A stretch of 20,683 nucleotides of DNA from Desulfotomaculum sp. (GCA_003513005.1 DOTD01000059.1:1-20683); one strand, 5' to 3'. Positions 6,438 through 14,532 are shown, numbered from the stretch's first letter. The notes: a model not told the origin generated them from the sequence alone. Program-made: numbers and translations.

Positions 6438-6761
6438 TATAGAGACCGTAATAAAGGCAACGGAACAAAGATAATCACATTAAAAGGCGTTGAATTTATC
6501 AGGCGGTTTTTAATGCATATACTTCCAAGGGGCTTTGTAAAGATCAGACATTATGGCCTACTTGCTAACCGCAATAAAAAAACAAAGCTTAAGCTGTGCA
6601 GAAAACTAACTTCCAGCCCTGCTTACAAACCTAAATTCGAAGGACTTACAACTATTGAGATCCTCAATATCCTTTTAGGCAAGGATGTAACGGTTTGCCC
6701 TGTATGCAAGAAAGGAAAAATGAAGGCTATGCGTTCGGTATATCCAGGGCCTTCTCCATAA
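6438..6761 (+). pseudogene. IS91-family (Y2) transposase, C-terminal remnant
   Basis: From Tyr at 6438 the frame reads YRDRNKGNGTKIITLKG, EFIRRFLMHILPRGFVKIRHYGLLANR and CRKLT, which is the conserved C-terminal region of IS91/IS801-type rolling-circle transposases, and ends with a zinc-finger-like CPVCKKGKM before the stop at 6759-6761. The catalytic tyrosine region and the rest of the about 350-residue front are missing; the 23 residues upstream in frame are unrelated and hydrophobic. It is an inactive relic marking past transposition. No matching element ends were recognised. Confidence 0.85.
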
Positions 6762-7012
6762 TAGCCGGTCATTTGAATAAACTTTTTGGAGAAAACCCAT
6801 TTATGGGGAGGGGGTAGGTGTGTTTAATTTTAGCCGGTTTTGCCTTAAAGATACCGGACATTTAATGAAGATCGGGTACAAATTCAAAAGAATCACCGAT
6901 TAAAAAGCCAGGATAAAAAATTGAATCCCCATAGCTGGGAGCAAAGCGACTTCATTCTTCTGGGGCAATTGAAAATTTTGCGATACAGCTATAGCGCGTT
7001 ATTGATGATTAA

Positions 7013-7052
7013 GGCTCAAAACCAGGAGTTGCCTGATATTTGAGCCCTTTTT
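7013..7052 (+). terminator. Rho-independent terminator-like hairpin
   Basis: GGCTCAAA (7013-7020) and TTTGAGCC (7039-7046) form an 8-bp stem, extended inside by CCAGG/CCTG, and are followed by CTTTTTCTT. It lies 250 nt past the IS91 relic and ends no recognised gene, so it may belong to a decayed gene or element. Confidence 0.7.
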
Positions 7053-7083
7053 CTTCGCAAAACTTCCAATTGAACCCTTTAAG

Positions 7084-7118
7084 AAGAACCGTCCCTATGA
7101 CAGATACTATGACAGATA
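7084..7118 (-). repeat. GGGACGGTTCTT repeat copy with tandem 12-mer
   Basis: AAGAACCGTCCC (7084-7095) is the reverse complement of GGGACGGTTCTT found at 12121-12132 and, partly, at the right window edge. It is joined to two exact tandem copies of CTATGACAGATA (7095-7106 and 7107-7118). Confidence 0.7.
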
Positions 7119-7639
7119 GGTCATTACAGATAAAAACAAACATTAATAATTACCGGTTTTAATCTTTCAAAAAAATAGGTTTTTTAGAAGTCAATTTTTC
7201 ATTAAAGTTTTTTATAGAAAGACCGAAGATATTATGGAAAGAATGAAAAGGATTGTTTCATTAAAAGGCATAAAGAAATTCTGAGTGTTGCCTAATGATT
7301 ATTTATGTCAACACCAACGAAAATGTCACCCCTTCAGTATTTGAATATAGAGATTTTGTATAGACAAACTACTTGTTCTTGGGCTACTCGTGAGTGTACA
7401 ATAAGGTTTTTAAGAAATCAGGAGCCACTTTTCCTGCTTAGCGTTTGCTCATTCTAAACTTTATTCTCCCATTATATCTCTTTTTAGGGGGATGAGCTTT
7501 TCCCTGATGACTTATACCATAACATTATCGCTGATTATCGATAAAATTAGATTTTATTATTGTTTTTTTACAATATATTTTAAAATAAACATAATTATAC
7601 GTATTATTAATTTCGGCTAAAAACAAAGGGGGGTCATGT

Positions 7640-8983
7640 ATGTTTAAGCCGGATGAAAAAGGTTCAATCATGGTATATGCGGTTATTTTGATTACCGCGC
7701 TGGCTTTGATATTAGGAGCCGTTTTGACAATCAGCCTAGGACGTGTTCAAGAACAAAAGAGAGTCAGCAACCGGTCTCAGGCATATTATATGGCAGAATC
7801 AGGAATAAATGAAGCCAAACACCAATTGCAAAATATGCTGTCCGACAAACTTATTACTTTTTACCCGTATACAGATGACAGTTCAACACCGTGGATTCAA
7901 AGCGAAACGCAAGGATTCAAAACAGGTAATTCCTTCAAAGTCTGGTGCAGCAGTGCAGACATAGATCAAATCAGAGTTAGATCTAAAGGGGTATCAGGCA
8001 ACAGCGTAAGAACAATCGAAGCAACCTTTCATTATTATACTGCTCAAGGCGGCGGAGGTGGCAGCAGCCCGCAGTTCGACATGGCTGTCTTTGCGATTCA
8101 CAGTATAAATATGGGCAGTAAAGGAAGCGCTTCAATCAATGGCAATGTCGGCACAAACACGACGGCAACCGATGGTGTTTATATTCCCTATAGCGCTCGT
8201 ATTCATGGAAATCTTTCAATAGGCCCCGGAGGTATTCCGTCAACAGTTGTTAACAGTCCTTCTAATGTCACGGGTACCATAAATAACCTTCTTGCCATCC
8301 GTACTTATTCAATGCCTGATTTTCCTTCTTTCCCGACCCTGACAAATAGGGGCAGTCTAGACATAGGATACTCCGGTGGTTCAATAAGCGATGACGGTTA
8401 TTACAGCACAATTTCAATTCATAATGACGGAACATTAACGATAAATACGGGAAGTACGGAAAGGATAATTAGAGTCGGAACTCTTAGTTTAGAGCAGGGA
8501 TCCATAGCTCTAAGCGGTACGGGGAAATTAACAATTTATGTTGACACCAGCCTGGTAATAACTAACGGCGGCGCAATAAACAACAACGGAAATATCAGCA
8601 ATGTAATGATTTACTATAACGGATCAAATAATATTAGTATTACCGGTGACAAAAGAATATTTGGATCGCTTTATTCCAACAGCGCCACTGCTGACATTAC
8701 AATTTCAAATAGTTGTGTATTTAATGGATGTATTATATCAAAAGGGGATAACGTTACAATTAATGGTGATGGTTCTGTAATTAGCCAAAATGGAGCCGTA
8801 TTTGCGCCTAATGCTACAGTAACTGTTCCTAATAGTGGCAAACTAACAGGTTCAATTATTTGCTATGACTACGCATCAAGCGGCAGTGGACTGGTAACAT
8901 ATAGCTCTGGGGCCGGCGGGACATACCCATTTGGGGGAACATTGCAGGTTGAAATTAACAAACCGACTTGGAGAGAGTTATAG
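7640..8983 (+). CDS. PilX-like prepilin with beta-solenoid-like C-terminal domain
   Basis: A 447-residue surface or pilus-associated protein. The N-terminus has a short basic leader ending KG, then a hydrophobic helix (about residues 9-32) and an amphipathic stretch with NRSQAYYMAESGINEAKHQL, the PilX/GspK-like pattern; like GspK it lacks Glu at +5. A linker GGGGGSS (about 138-144) leads to a long region rich in G, S, N, T and I with regularly repeating short strands (for example SINGNVGTNT, LTINTG, NNNGNIS, DITISNS, NVTINGD, ATVTVPNSG), as in DUF7305 and beta-helix proteins. GGGGGGT (7628-7633) precedes the ATG. First gene of a three-gene operon; its stop TAG overlaps the next GTG start. It would be processed by a prepilin peptidase and exported. 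Function, perhaps minor pilin tip or adhesin, is inferred. Confidence 0.8.
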   Translation: MFKPDEKGSIMVYAVILITALALILGAVLTISLGRVQEQKRVSNRSQAYYMAESGINEAKHQLQNMLSDKLITFYPYTDDSSTPWIQSETQGFKTGNSFKVWCSSADIDQIRVRSKGVSGNSVRTIEATFHYYTAQGGGGGSSPQFDMAVFAIHSINMGSKGSASINGNVGTNTTATDGVYIPYSARIHGNLSIGPGGIPSTVVNSPSNVTGTINNLLAIRTYSMPDFPSFPTLTNRGSLDIGYSGGSISDDGYYSTISIHNDGTLTINTGSTERIIRVGTLSLEQGSIALSGTGKLTIYVDTSLVITNGGAINNNGNISNVMIYYNGSNNISITGDKRIFGSLYSNSATADITISNSCVFNGCIISKGDNVTINGDGSVISQNGAVFAPNATVTVPNSGKLTGSIICYDYASSGSGLVTYSSGAGGTYPFGGTLQVEINKPTWREL

Positions 8984-9360
8984 TGAAACTTAAGAAACTT
9001 CAAAACACGGCAGGTTTTGTTCTAATAGAAATAATAGTGACCTTGCTGATCATTTCTATTTTGTTAATTCCTTTGGGGATAATGTTTGAAAAAGAAAAGC
9101 TTAAAGCTAAGCAAAGTAATGAAAAATACCTCGCCCAAAACTTGGCTCAGGAGCTAGCAGAAGAATTAATATCAGGATATGACAGCGGCAAAGTAACTGC
9201 TTTCAATACAAGAATAAACGCAACATATAATTTTCAAGCAAATGTCCCTACACCCACAGATATTGATCTCAACAGCGATGGTAAATTCGATGGAAAATCA
9301 ATTAAAATCACAATAAAAAAGGGTAGTTCTCAATTGGCCTACCTGGAACTGGTCGTATGA
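8983..9360 (+). CDS. Type IV prepilin-like protein
   Basis: 125 residues from a GTG that overlaps the upstream stop (TAGTG), with GGAGAGAG (8970-8977) 5 nt before it. The N-terminus has a basic leader VKLKKLQNTAG, then the prepilin peptidase site G/F with FVLIEIIVTLLIISILL, including Glu at +5. The rest is a helix rich in K, E and Q followed by a small strand domain with DIDLNSDGKFDG, which looks like a Ca-binding-type loop. It is the size of minor pseudopilins such as GspI/PilV. Its stop overlaps the next start (ATGA), so translation is probably coupled. Confidence 0.85.
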   Translation: MKLKKLQNTAGFVLIEIIVTLLIISILLIPLGIMFEKEKLKAKQSNEKYLAQNLAQELAEELISGYDSGKVTAFNTRINATYNFQANVPTPTDIDLNSDGKFDGKSIKITIKKGSSQLAYLELVV

Positions 9361-9908
9361 AAAAAATAAAAGAAGAAGGCTTTACTATCATAGAACTCAT
9401 GGTGGGGTTATTCATTCTGTCAATCATCGTGATAATTATTGCGTCCTATTATACCCAATCGAGTAAAGTCTACGTATATACCATGGAACAAACAAAAATA
9501 AACCAGGAAGCGCAAAAAGTTTTGTCTGAAATTGTAGATGGTAAAAATGGCGACAGAAACGGTCTTCGGTATGCCACTACTTATGATATTTCGACAACAA
9601 ATGATTCGATTGCTTTTCAAAACATCGCCACTGATGGGGTTACCCTCATAAAAAAGGGTTATCGGTTGGGAGCTTACACTATTTACAAAGTTGATAATTT
9701 GGCAAGCGTTATAGCCCCAACAACCGGGGGCACATCTGTCTCGACCTTATTGTCAGGCGCTGTGACAACTTTTAATATTATTACAACTTCTGGCGTCAGT
9801 ACAGGCGATACTATCATCAGGTTAGAAGTTGGCGTTGATAGATTATCAAAAACCGGTTTTCACATCGGGGGCACTTTGGACACAGAAGTAAAGCCAAGAG
9901 GATTATGA
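9357..9908 (+). CDS. PilW/GspJ-like prepilin protein
   Basis: 183 residues. The leader MKKIKEEG ends in the cleavage site G/F, followed by FTIIELMVGLFILSIIVIII, with Glu at +5 and the helix of type IV pilins. The body is rich in T, S, G and I and resembles minor pseudopilins of the PilW/GspJ class. The ATG overlaps the previous stop by 4 nt. It is the last gene of the operon and is followed by a terminator. No pilus ATPase, platform protein or prepilin peptidase lies in the window, so these three must use machinery encoded elsewhere. Confidence 0.85.
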   Translation: MKKIKEEGFTIIELMVGLFILSIIVIIIASYYTQSSKVYVYTMEQTKINQEAQKVLSEIVDGKNGDRNGLRYATTYDISTTNDSIAFQNIATDGVTLIKKGYRLGAYTIYKVDNLASVIAPTTGGTSVSTLLSGAVTTFNIITTSGVSTGDTIIRLEVGVDRLSKTGFHIGGTLDTEVKPRGL

Positions 9909-9921
9909 GGAATAAAAAAAA

Positions 9922-9957
9922 CAGGGAAAGGATAATGCCTAACCCCCTGCTTTTTTT
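9922..9957. terminator. Bidirectional terminator between prepilin operon and acyl-CoA dehydrogenase
   Basis: CAGGG (9922-9926) pairs with CCCTG (9945-9949), with inner AGG/CCT pairing. A run of seven T follows on the plus strand, and on the minus strand eight T follow the same stem, so it can serve both converging units. Confidence 0.75.
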
Positions 9958-10018
9958 ATTTTCTTATAAAAAAACGTTATGCTTTATGCTTTGAATATAC
10001 GTGTCCGTTTTTTACTTA

Positions 10019-11176
10019 CTACTTGTTGGCCTTTCTGTAGCCCAAGGCGTCGTTGGCAACGATTGTCTTTTGAATGTTGCTCGTACCCTCGACGATCTGG
10101 TAGTACTTGGCGTCCCGGAAGAACCTGGCCACCGGGTATTCCTCGGAATATCCGTAGGCGCTGTAAATCTTCATCGCGTAGTCAGCGCACTTGTTCGCCG
10201 TCTCAGCGGCAAAAAGCTTGGCCATGGAGGTCTCCAGTGTGCATGCCCGGCCCTTATCTTTCAGGAAAGCCACCTTGTAAACCATCAGGCGGGCGGCGTT
10301 TATATCCACCACCATCTGGGCGATCTGATCCTGGATCATTTGGAATTTGCCGATCAGCTGGCCGAACTGCTCGCGCTGGTTGCAGTATTCAACTGACGCA
10401 TCCAGGCAGGCTTGGGCGACGCCAAGAGCGCCGGCCATGGAAGCAAGGCGGGTATCGTCGAGCTGTTTCATAGCGATAACAAAACCCTGTCCTTCCTTGC
10501 CCAGGAGGTTTTCTTTCGGAACCTTGACGTTTTCAAATGTAATCGAGCCAACCGGGCCGCCCCAGTTGCCAAGCTTTTCGGTAATAGCCTCGTTGGTAAT
10601 TCCTTCCGACTTCATGTCTACGATAAAGGCAGACATTCCTTTTACCGGCTTTGAAGGATCGGTGTAGGCGTAAACCAGCCCCACATCCGCTACAGTGCAG
10701 TAAGAGATCCACATCTTGCTGCCGTTCATAATGTAATAATCTCCGTCAAGGATGGCCTTGGCTTTCATGGCGGCCACGTCGGAGCCGGCATTCGGCTCCG
10801 TTAAGGCAAAGCAGCCGAATACATCCGCATTGACCAGCGGCGGAACGTATTTCTTTTTTAACTCATCGCTGCCGTATCGCAGGATGGTCATTGCAGGGCC
10901 CAGTAAATTTGCCGCAAAAGCCAACCTTAGGGAACTCCACACCCTGGCCGTTTCTTCAGCCAGGATGGCTAAAGCCGCATAACCCATGCCGTTTCCACCG
11001 TACTCCTCGGGAACGGCGCAGCCGAAAAAGCCCAGTTCGCCCATCTTCTTGACAAGATCGGGGCGGAAGCGGTGCGCCTTGTCATCAGCATCGACAGTAG
11101 ATTTTACTTCGGTCTCGGCAAAATCGCGGGCAAGTCTTCGGATATCTTGCAACTCCTCTGAAAGATCAAAATCCAT
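10019..11176 (-). CDS. Acyl-CoA dehydrogenase
   Basis: FAD-dependent acyl-CoA dehydrogenase, 385 residues, which makes the 2,3-double bond in the first step of beta-oxidation and passes electrons to an electron-transfer flavoprotein. Family signatures are FGCFALTEPNAGSDVAAMKA (flavin/substrate loop), KMWIS, QREQFGQLIGKFQMIQDQIA, and the catalytic base Glu363 in YQIVEGTSNIQ. The C-terminal YGYSEEYPVARFFRDAK is also typical. The closest sequence I recall is the glutaryl-CoA or cyclic acyl-CoA dehydrogenase type of syntrophic anaerobes, but substrate cannot be fixed from sequence. AAGGAGGAG lies 9 nt before the ATG. It is divergent from an MFS carrier gene, across a gap with a perfect 12-bp palindrome. 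No etfAB genes are nearby. Confidence 0.93.
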   Translation of the reverse strand: MDFDLSEELQDIRRLARDFAETEVKSTVDADDKAHRFRPDLVKKMGELGFFGCAVPEEYGGNGMGYAALAILAEETARVWSSLRLAFAANLLGPAMTILRYGSDELKKKYVPPLVNADVFGCFALTEPNAGSDVAAMKAKAILDGDYYIMNGSKMWISYCTVADVGLVYAYTDPSKPVKGMSAFIVDMKSEGITNEAITEKLGNWGGPVGSITFENVKVPKENLLGKEGQGFVIAMKQLDDTRLASMAGALGVAQACLDASVEYCNQREQFGQLIGKFQMIQDQIAQMVVDINAARLMVYKVAFLKDKGRACTLETSMAKLFAAETANKCADYAMKIYSAYGYSEEYPVARFFRDAKYYQIVEGTSNIQKTIVANDALGYRKANK

Positions 11177-11202
11177 ACCTGAAATCTCCTCCTTAATTAT
11201 GC

Positions 11203-11214
11203 TTGGTTAACCAA
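11203..11214. promoter_or_regulatory. Palindromic operator candidate TTGGTTAACCAA
   Basis: A perfect 12-bp palindrome in the divergent gap between the acyl-CoA dehydrogenase and the truncated MFS gene, 27 nt from the dehydrogenase start. The half TTGGTTAA recurs at 14808-14815 before the intact MFS gene. It looks like a regulator site; the regulator is not identified. Confidence 0.45.
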
Positions 11215-11366
11215 ATCTTTATTAGATGTATATTTTAGACACACGCGCTGTTATTTCCTGCCGGGCTCTTAAAAATTTTATCCGCCAAACGGCATAAACA
11301 TTATTTATAAAAAGTAGGAAATATGCGGATTCGACAGAAATATAATAAAAAACGAAAGGGTCAGAC

Positions 11367-12134
11367 ATGTCAGACGATAAACAAAACAAACCGGCGTTTT
11401 TTTATGGCTGGCTTGTGCTTGCAGCCTGCGTTTTAGTCGGCATAACAGCCGCGGCCCAGTTGACCTACGGAATATATGTCAAGGAACTGATCGCCGAATT
11501 CCACTGGAGCAGGACGCTGACGTCTTCAATCAGTTCGGTCCATTACTTTGTCTACAGCCTTGCAGCCGTTCTTGCGGGAACAATAACCGATCGCTACAAA
11601 CCCAGGCTGCTTATTGTGGTTTCCGCCGTTCTGCTCGGAGGCGGTCTTTTCCTGTGCGGATTTTCCCGCAACGTATGGCAGATGTACCTGTTTTTCGGGG
11701 TTATTGCCGCCCTTGGCACAAGCTGCTGTTATTGCGTACCCTCCTCCGTCGTCCAGAGGTGGTTTATTGAAAAGAGATCCGTAGCGCTTGGAATAAGCAT
11801 GTGCGGCATAAGCATCGGCAGTTTCGTGATTTCCCTGCTGGTCGGTTATTTTATTCCCCACTATGGTTGGAGGGTGGGGGTTTTTGCCGAAGGGGCATTT
11901 CTTTTTTCAATAATGATCCTGGCCAGTTTTTTTATGGCCGGAAACCCGGAGGAAAAAGGTCTTTTGCCATACGGCGCCGAAAAAACAAAGACCACTAACA
12001 TATACATCGATCAATGTTTAAATGATGTCTGGACTTTTAAAAGTTTAATTGTCAACAAGTATTTTTTAGGCTGCTTTGCCAATCAGTTTTTCACCTGCAT
12101 TTCCCTGATTATGACAAACAGGGACGGTTCTTAA
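11367..12134 (+). pseudogene. MFS carrier, truncated N-terminal half
   Basis: 255 residues with FFYGWLVLAACVLVGITAAAQLTYGIYV, the DRYKPR loop, SSVVQRWFIEKRSVALG and MCGISIGSFVISLLVGY. It aligns closely throughout with residues 1-253 of the intact 420-residue carrier at 14854-16116 and belongs to the monocarboxylate/oxalate-formate-like MFS branch. Similarity stops after NQFFTCISLI (about 12111); the frame then runs through ATGACAAACAGGGACGGTTCTTAA, part of a repeated element, and stops. About 165 residues, roughly transmembrane helices 7-12, are missing and no remnant of them is seen downstream. Such a half carrier should not transport. Weak start context (AACGAAAGGGTC 8-15 nt upstream). Confidence 0.9.
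12121..12132 (+). repeat. GGGACGGTTCTT repeat copy at the MFS truncation
   Basis: Exact copy, on the opposite strand, of the 12-mer at 7084-7095, joined to TTATGACAAACA. It marks the point where the MFS reading frame is interrupted. Confidence 0.7.
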
Positions 12135-12372
12135 AGGCTAAACATCCTGAAGATTAACTATCCTCAGGAAGGTCAACTGTCTACGCGCTATGTTCGCAAC
12201 TTACGAACTCGTTCACCCTCGGGCTTAAGTCAAACTTAAGCGCATACGCCTCAAACATTTCCCTCGCTAACCTTAAGAGGTTCTCTCGTTCTTTGAATAA
12301 AGGCTCAAAATCGCACTTTAAGGCATTTGCCCTCCCTTTGCTGACGAATTTTCATCCTCTGATGGCGCTGCA
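12135..12372. other. Non-coding segment with small inverted repeats
   Basis: No gene is seen. Three hairpins stand out: CCTGA/TCAGG near 12150-12172, GTTCG/CGAAC near 12192-12209, and GCTTAAG/CTTAAGC with a 5-nt loop near 12222-12242. The left copy of the 41-bp repeat follows at 12279-12319. The stretch looks like the remains of a mobile or repeated element rather than lost MFS sequence. Confidence 0.45.
12279..12319 (+). repeat. 41-bp imperfect direct repeat, left copy
   Basis: Matches 14662-14702 at 37 of 41 positions, with an almost unbroken core TCAAAATCGCACTTT. The two copies bracket the acyl-CoA synthetase gene in the same orientation. Confidence 0.75.
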
Positions 12373-14532
12373 TTAGCAGCATGGGGGTCTACTCAGGCGA
12401 GTTACGTATTTTAATTTGGAATGTCCGGTTAATAAAATACGTGAATCAACAACCAACGCTTTATTTGGATAAACAATTACAGGGTTCAGATCAATTTCTT
12501 TAATCTGTGTGAAAGTTGTTACCAAAGTTGAGATTTTCATCAGGATATCGACAATCGGTTCAAGACTGACGGCCACCCGGCCCCGGTAGCCTTGCAACAA
12601 AGAAAATCCCTTTATTTCTTGGATCATCTCTCTGGCTGCCAGGGTATTTAAAGGCAATAGCCTGAAGGAGACGTCCTGATAAACCTCTACAGTTGTTCCT
12701 CCCAGGCCAAACATTATAACCGGGCCGAACTGGCTGTCCGTAATAGCTCCGACGATGACTTCTATACCTGGAGGGGCCATAGGTTGAACGCTTACGCGGA
12801 CCCGGGGATCAAAGTATCTGCCTTTCAATATAATTTCTTCATAAGCTTCTCTGATTTCTTTTTCGCCGGCTAAATTCAGCTTAACCCCGCCGATGTCTGA
12901 TTTGTGCACGATTAAAGGAGAGACAAGTTTTAAGACCACCGGCGTTCCCAATGAAGCTGCCGCACGACATGCTTCATCTGATCTTTCAATTATTTTAACC
13001 GGGGTAACAGGGATCCCAGCTGCAGACAAAAATTCTTTTGCTTCCGGTTCAGTTAAAACATTTAGCCCTTCTTGTTCAACTCCGGCAAGAATGGATTTGG
13101 CTTCATCCAACGCTGCCTGAGAGCTTTGCTCTGAAATGACTGTTCCTTTCTTTTGCCTTATGTCAGCGTATCGGTATAAATTGGCCAGCGCCCGGGCCAT
13201 CCTATCCGGCAACCTATAGACAGGTATATTTTTGCTTTCAATATCTTTTAGCTTACTGTCAAGCGCTTCTGCGGGTGAATCCTGCATCAGGACAAAAGGT
13301 TTGGTGATTTCTCCGGCTGCTGCAAGCTGTTCGACAGATTCCAGAACATTCGTCGTATACTCCGAATGATGAGAATTCAATAAAGCTACCATGTCAACAT
13401 TATTATCTTGCATTATAAGCCTGAGCGTCTGAATAATAATTTGCTTATCCGATACCCCAAAGGTTATATCTATAGGATTGGAGTGTAAAGTATAACGGGC
13501 CATTGAAGACAGACAGTTATCAAGCGCTTCTATAGTAGAATGCGCAAGCTCCGCTAATTTCAGGCCTTCTTGTTCGGCGACGCTGGCAAAAATGATCCCC
13601 AGGCCGGCCTGTACGGTAGCGATACCTACCCGGTTGCCCCGCGGAATAGACGAAAGAGAAAGGATCTTGGCCGTATCTATTAGTTCATCAATGCTTGTCA
13701 CGCTGACAATCCCAGCGTCCCGAAAGGCGGCCTGGTAAAGGTTAAAACTACCGGTCATCGTCCCTGTATGAGAAAACGCTGCCCTGTTAACGGCCTCGGA
13801 TCCTCTTACTTTATATGCCACCACGGGCTTAAACATAGTTATTTTCTTAGCTTCTTCAAGCAAAAGACGGGGATTTTCTATTCCCTCCAGATATATTAAA
13901 ACTACTTTTATTTCAGGATCACTGCCGAAATAAGCCAGGATGTCGGAAAACTCTACGTTGCAGCGATTACCCAGAGCAACCGCCTTGCTTGTTCCTATGT
14001 TTTCATTTAGCAAGGCGTAAAGAACAAGCATACAAACTCCTCCACTTTGACTGATCAATCCGATTGGACCCCGTGGAACCTCTTTTAAAAGAGGTACGAA
14101 GGAAAGATTTAAAGAACAGGCGGTATTTATTAATCCCAGGGTATTCGGCCCGATTATTTTCACTCCTGTCTCAATCGCCGACTGTAAGATTTCTTTTTCC
14201 AACTCCTGTCCGGTTTCAGCCTCTTTGAATCCTGAACTGATAATTATAACTCCCTTCGCTCCCGCTCTTGCGCAGTCTAGAACAGCTTCTTTAACAGCCT
14301 GGGAAGGGACAACGATTAAACCTATGTCGAAAGCTTCAGGCAATTCGGTAACCGAAGGATAAGTCTTCACGCCGAATATTTCTTCATGATGAGGATTTAT
14401 AGGATAAATAGTTCCCTTATACCCGCATTGCAAAAGGCTCATAAGACATTGGCCGCCAGCCTTAAAGCTGTCGCTGGAAGCGCCGATTACAGCCACTGAC
14501 TTCGGATTAAAAAAATAATTTAAAACATTCAT
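12373..14532 (-). CDS. ADP-forming acyl-CoA synthetase (alpha-beta fusion)
   Basis: 719-residue NDP-forming acyl-CoA synthetase, which interconverts acyl-CoA, ADP and phosphate with acid, CoA and ATP. The alpha part (residues about 1-455) has the CoA-binding fold SVAVIGASSD, IGPNTLGLIN, LISQSGGV and the phosphohistidine site His255 in AFSHTGTMTGS. The beta ATP-grasp part (about 490-700) has LVSPLIVHKSDIGGV with the second key His543, and GLGGTTVEVYQDVSFRLLPL. In fermenting anaerobes it can conserve energy by making ATP from acyl-CoA. AGGAGG touches the ATG with no spacer, which is unusual, but no other in-frame start fits. The last about 17 residues (GHSKLKYVTRLSRPPCC) exceed the usual end at VVDSRILL and may be read-out into flanking DNA. 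It is bracketed by 41-bp repeats and lies between two MFS paralogues. Confidence 0.92.
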   Translation of the reverse strand: MNVLNYFFNPKSVAVIGASSDSFKAGGQCLMSLLQCGYKGTIYPINPHHEEIFGVKTYPSVTELPEAFDIGLIVVPSQAVKEAVLDCARAGAKGVIIISSGFKEAETGQELEKEILQSAIETGVKIIGPNTLGLINTACSLNLSFVPLLKEVPRGPIGLISQSGGVCMLVLYALLNENIGTSKAVALGNRCNVEFSDILAYFGSDPEIKVVLIYLEGIENPRLLLEEAKKITMFKPVVAYKVRGSEAVNRAAFSHTGTMTGSFNLYQAAFRDAGIVSVTSIDELIDTAKILSLSSIPRGNRVGIATVQAGLGIIFASVAEQEGLKLAELAHSTIEALDNCLSSMARYTLHSNPIDITFGVSDKQIIIQTLRLIMQDNNVDMVALLNSHHSEYTTNVLESVEQLAAAGEITKPFVLMQDSPAEALDSKLKDIESKNIPVYRLPDRMARALANLYRYADIRQKKGTVISEQSSQAALDEAKSILAGVEQEGLNVLTEPEAKEFLSAAGIPVTPVKIIERSDEACRAAASLGTPVVLKLVSPLIVHKSDIGGVKLNLAGEKEIREAYEEIILKGRYFDPRVRVSVQPMAPPGIEVIVGAITDSQFGPVIMFGLGGTTVEVYQDVSFRLLPLNTLAAREMIQEIKGFSLLQGYRGRVAVSLEPIVDILMKISTLVTTFTQIKEIDLNPVIVYPNKALVVDSRILLTGHSKLKYVTRLSRPPCC

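Larger units (their letters stand above)
6762..7639. other. AT-rich gene-poor region with repeats
   Basis: No reading frame here looks like a gene. It holds a strong terminator-like hairpin (7013-7052), a copy of the AAGAACCGTCCC repeat (7084-7095), a tandem 12-mer (7095-7118), and a possible insertion-sequence end (7306-7332). The last 130 nt, directly before the prepilin operon, are very AT-rich and presumably contain its promoter, but TTGTTT (7560-7565) and TAAAAT (7581-7586) are only a weak candidate with a 15-nt spacer. Confidence 0.55.

Noticed and set aside
6900..7012. Possible cyclic di-GMP riboswitch before the prepilin operon
   Set aside because: GC-rich bits such as GGGAGCAAAGCGAC recall the GEMM motif, but the conserved pairing stems cannot be found and it lies 600 nt and a terminator away from the operon.
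7241..7284. Tiny frame beginning ATG GAA AGA ATG AAA AGG in the AT-rich gap
   Set aside because: Very short, no ribosome binding site and no recognisable motif.
9979..10473. Long plus-strand reading frame (164 codons) opposite the acyl-CoA dehydrogenase
   Set aside because: Arg/Ser/Pro-rich composition without family motifs; it is the antisense shadow of a well conserved gene.
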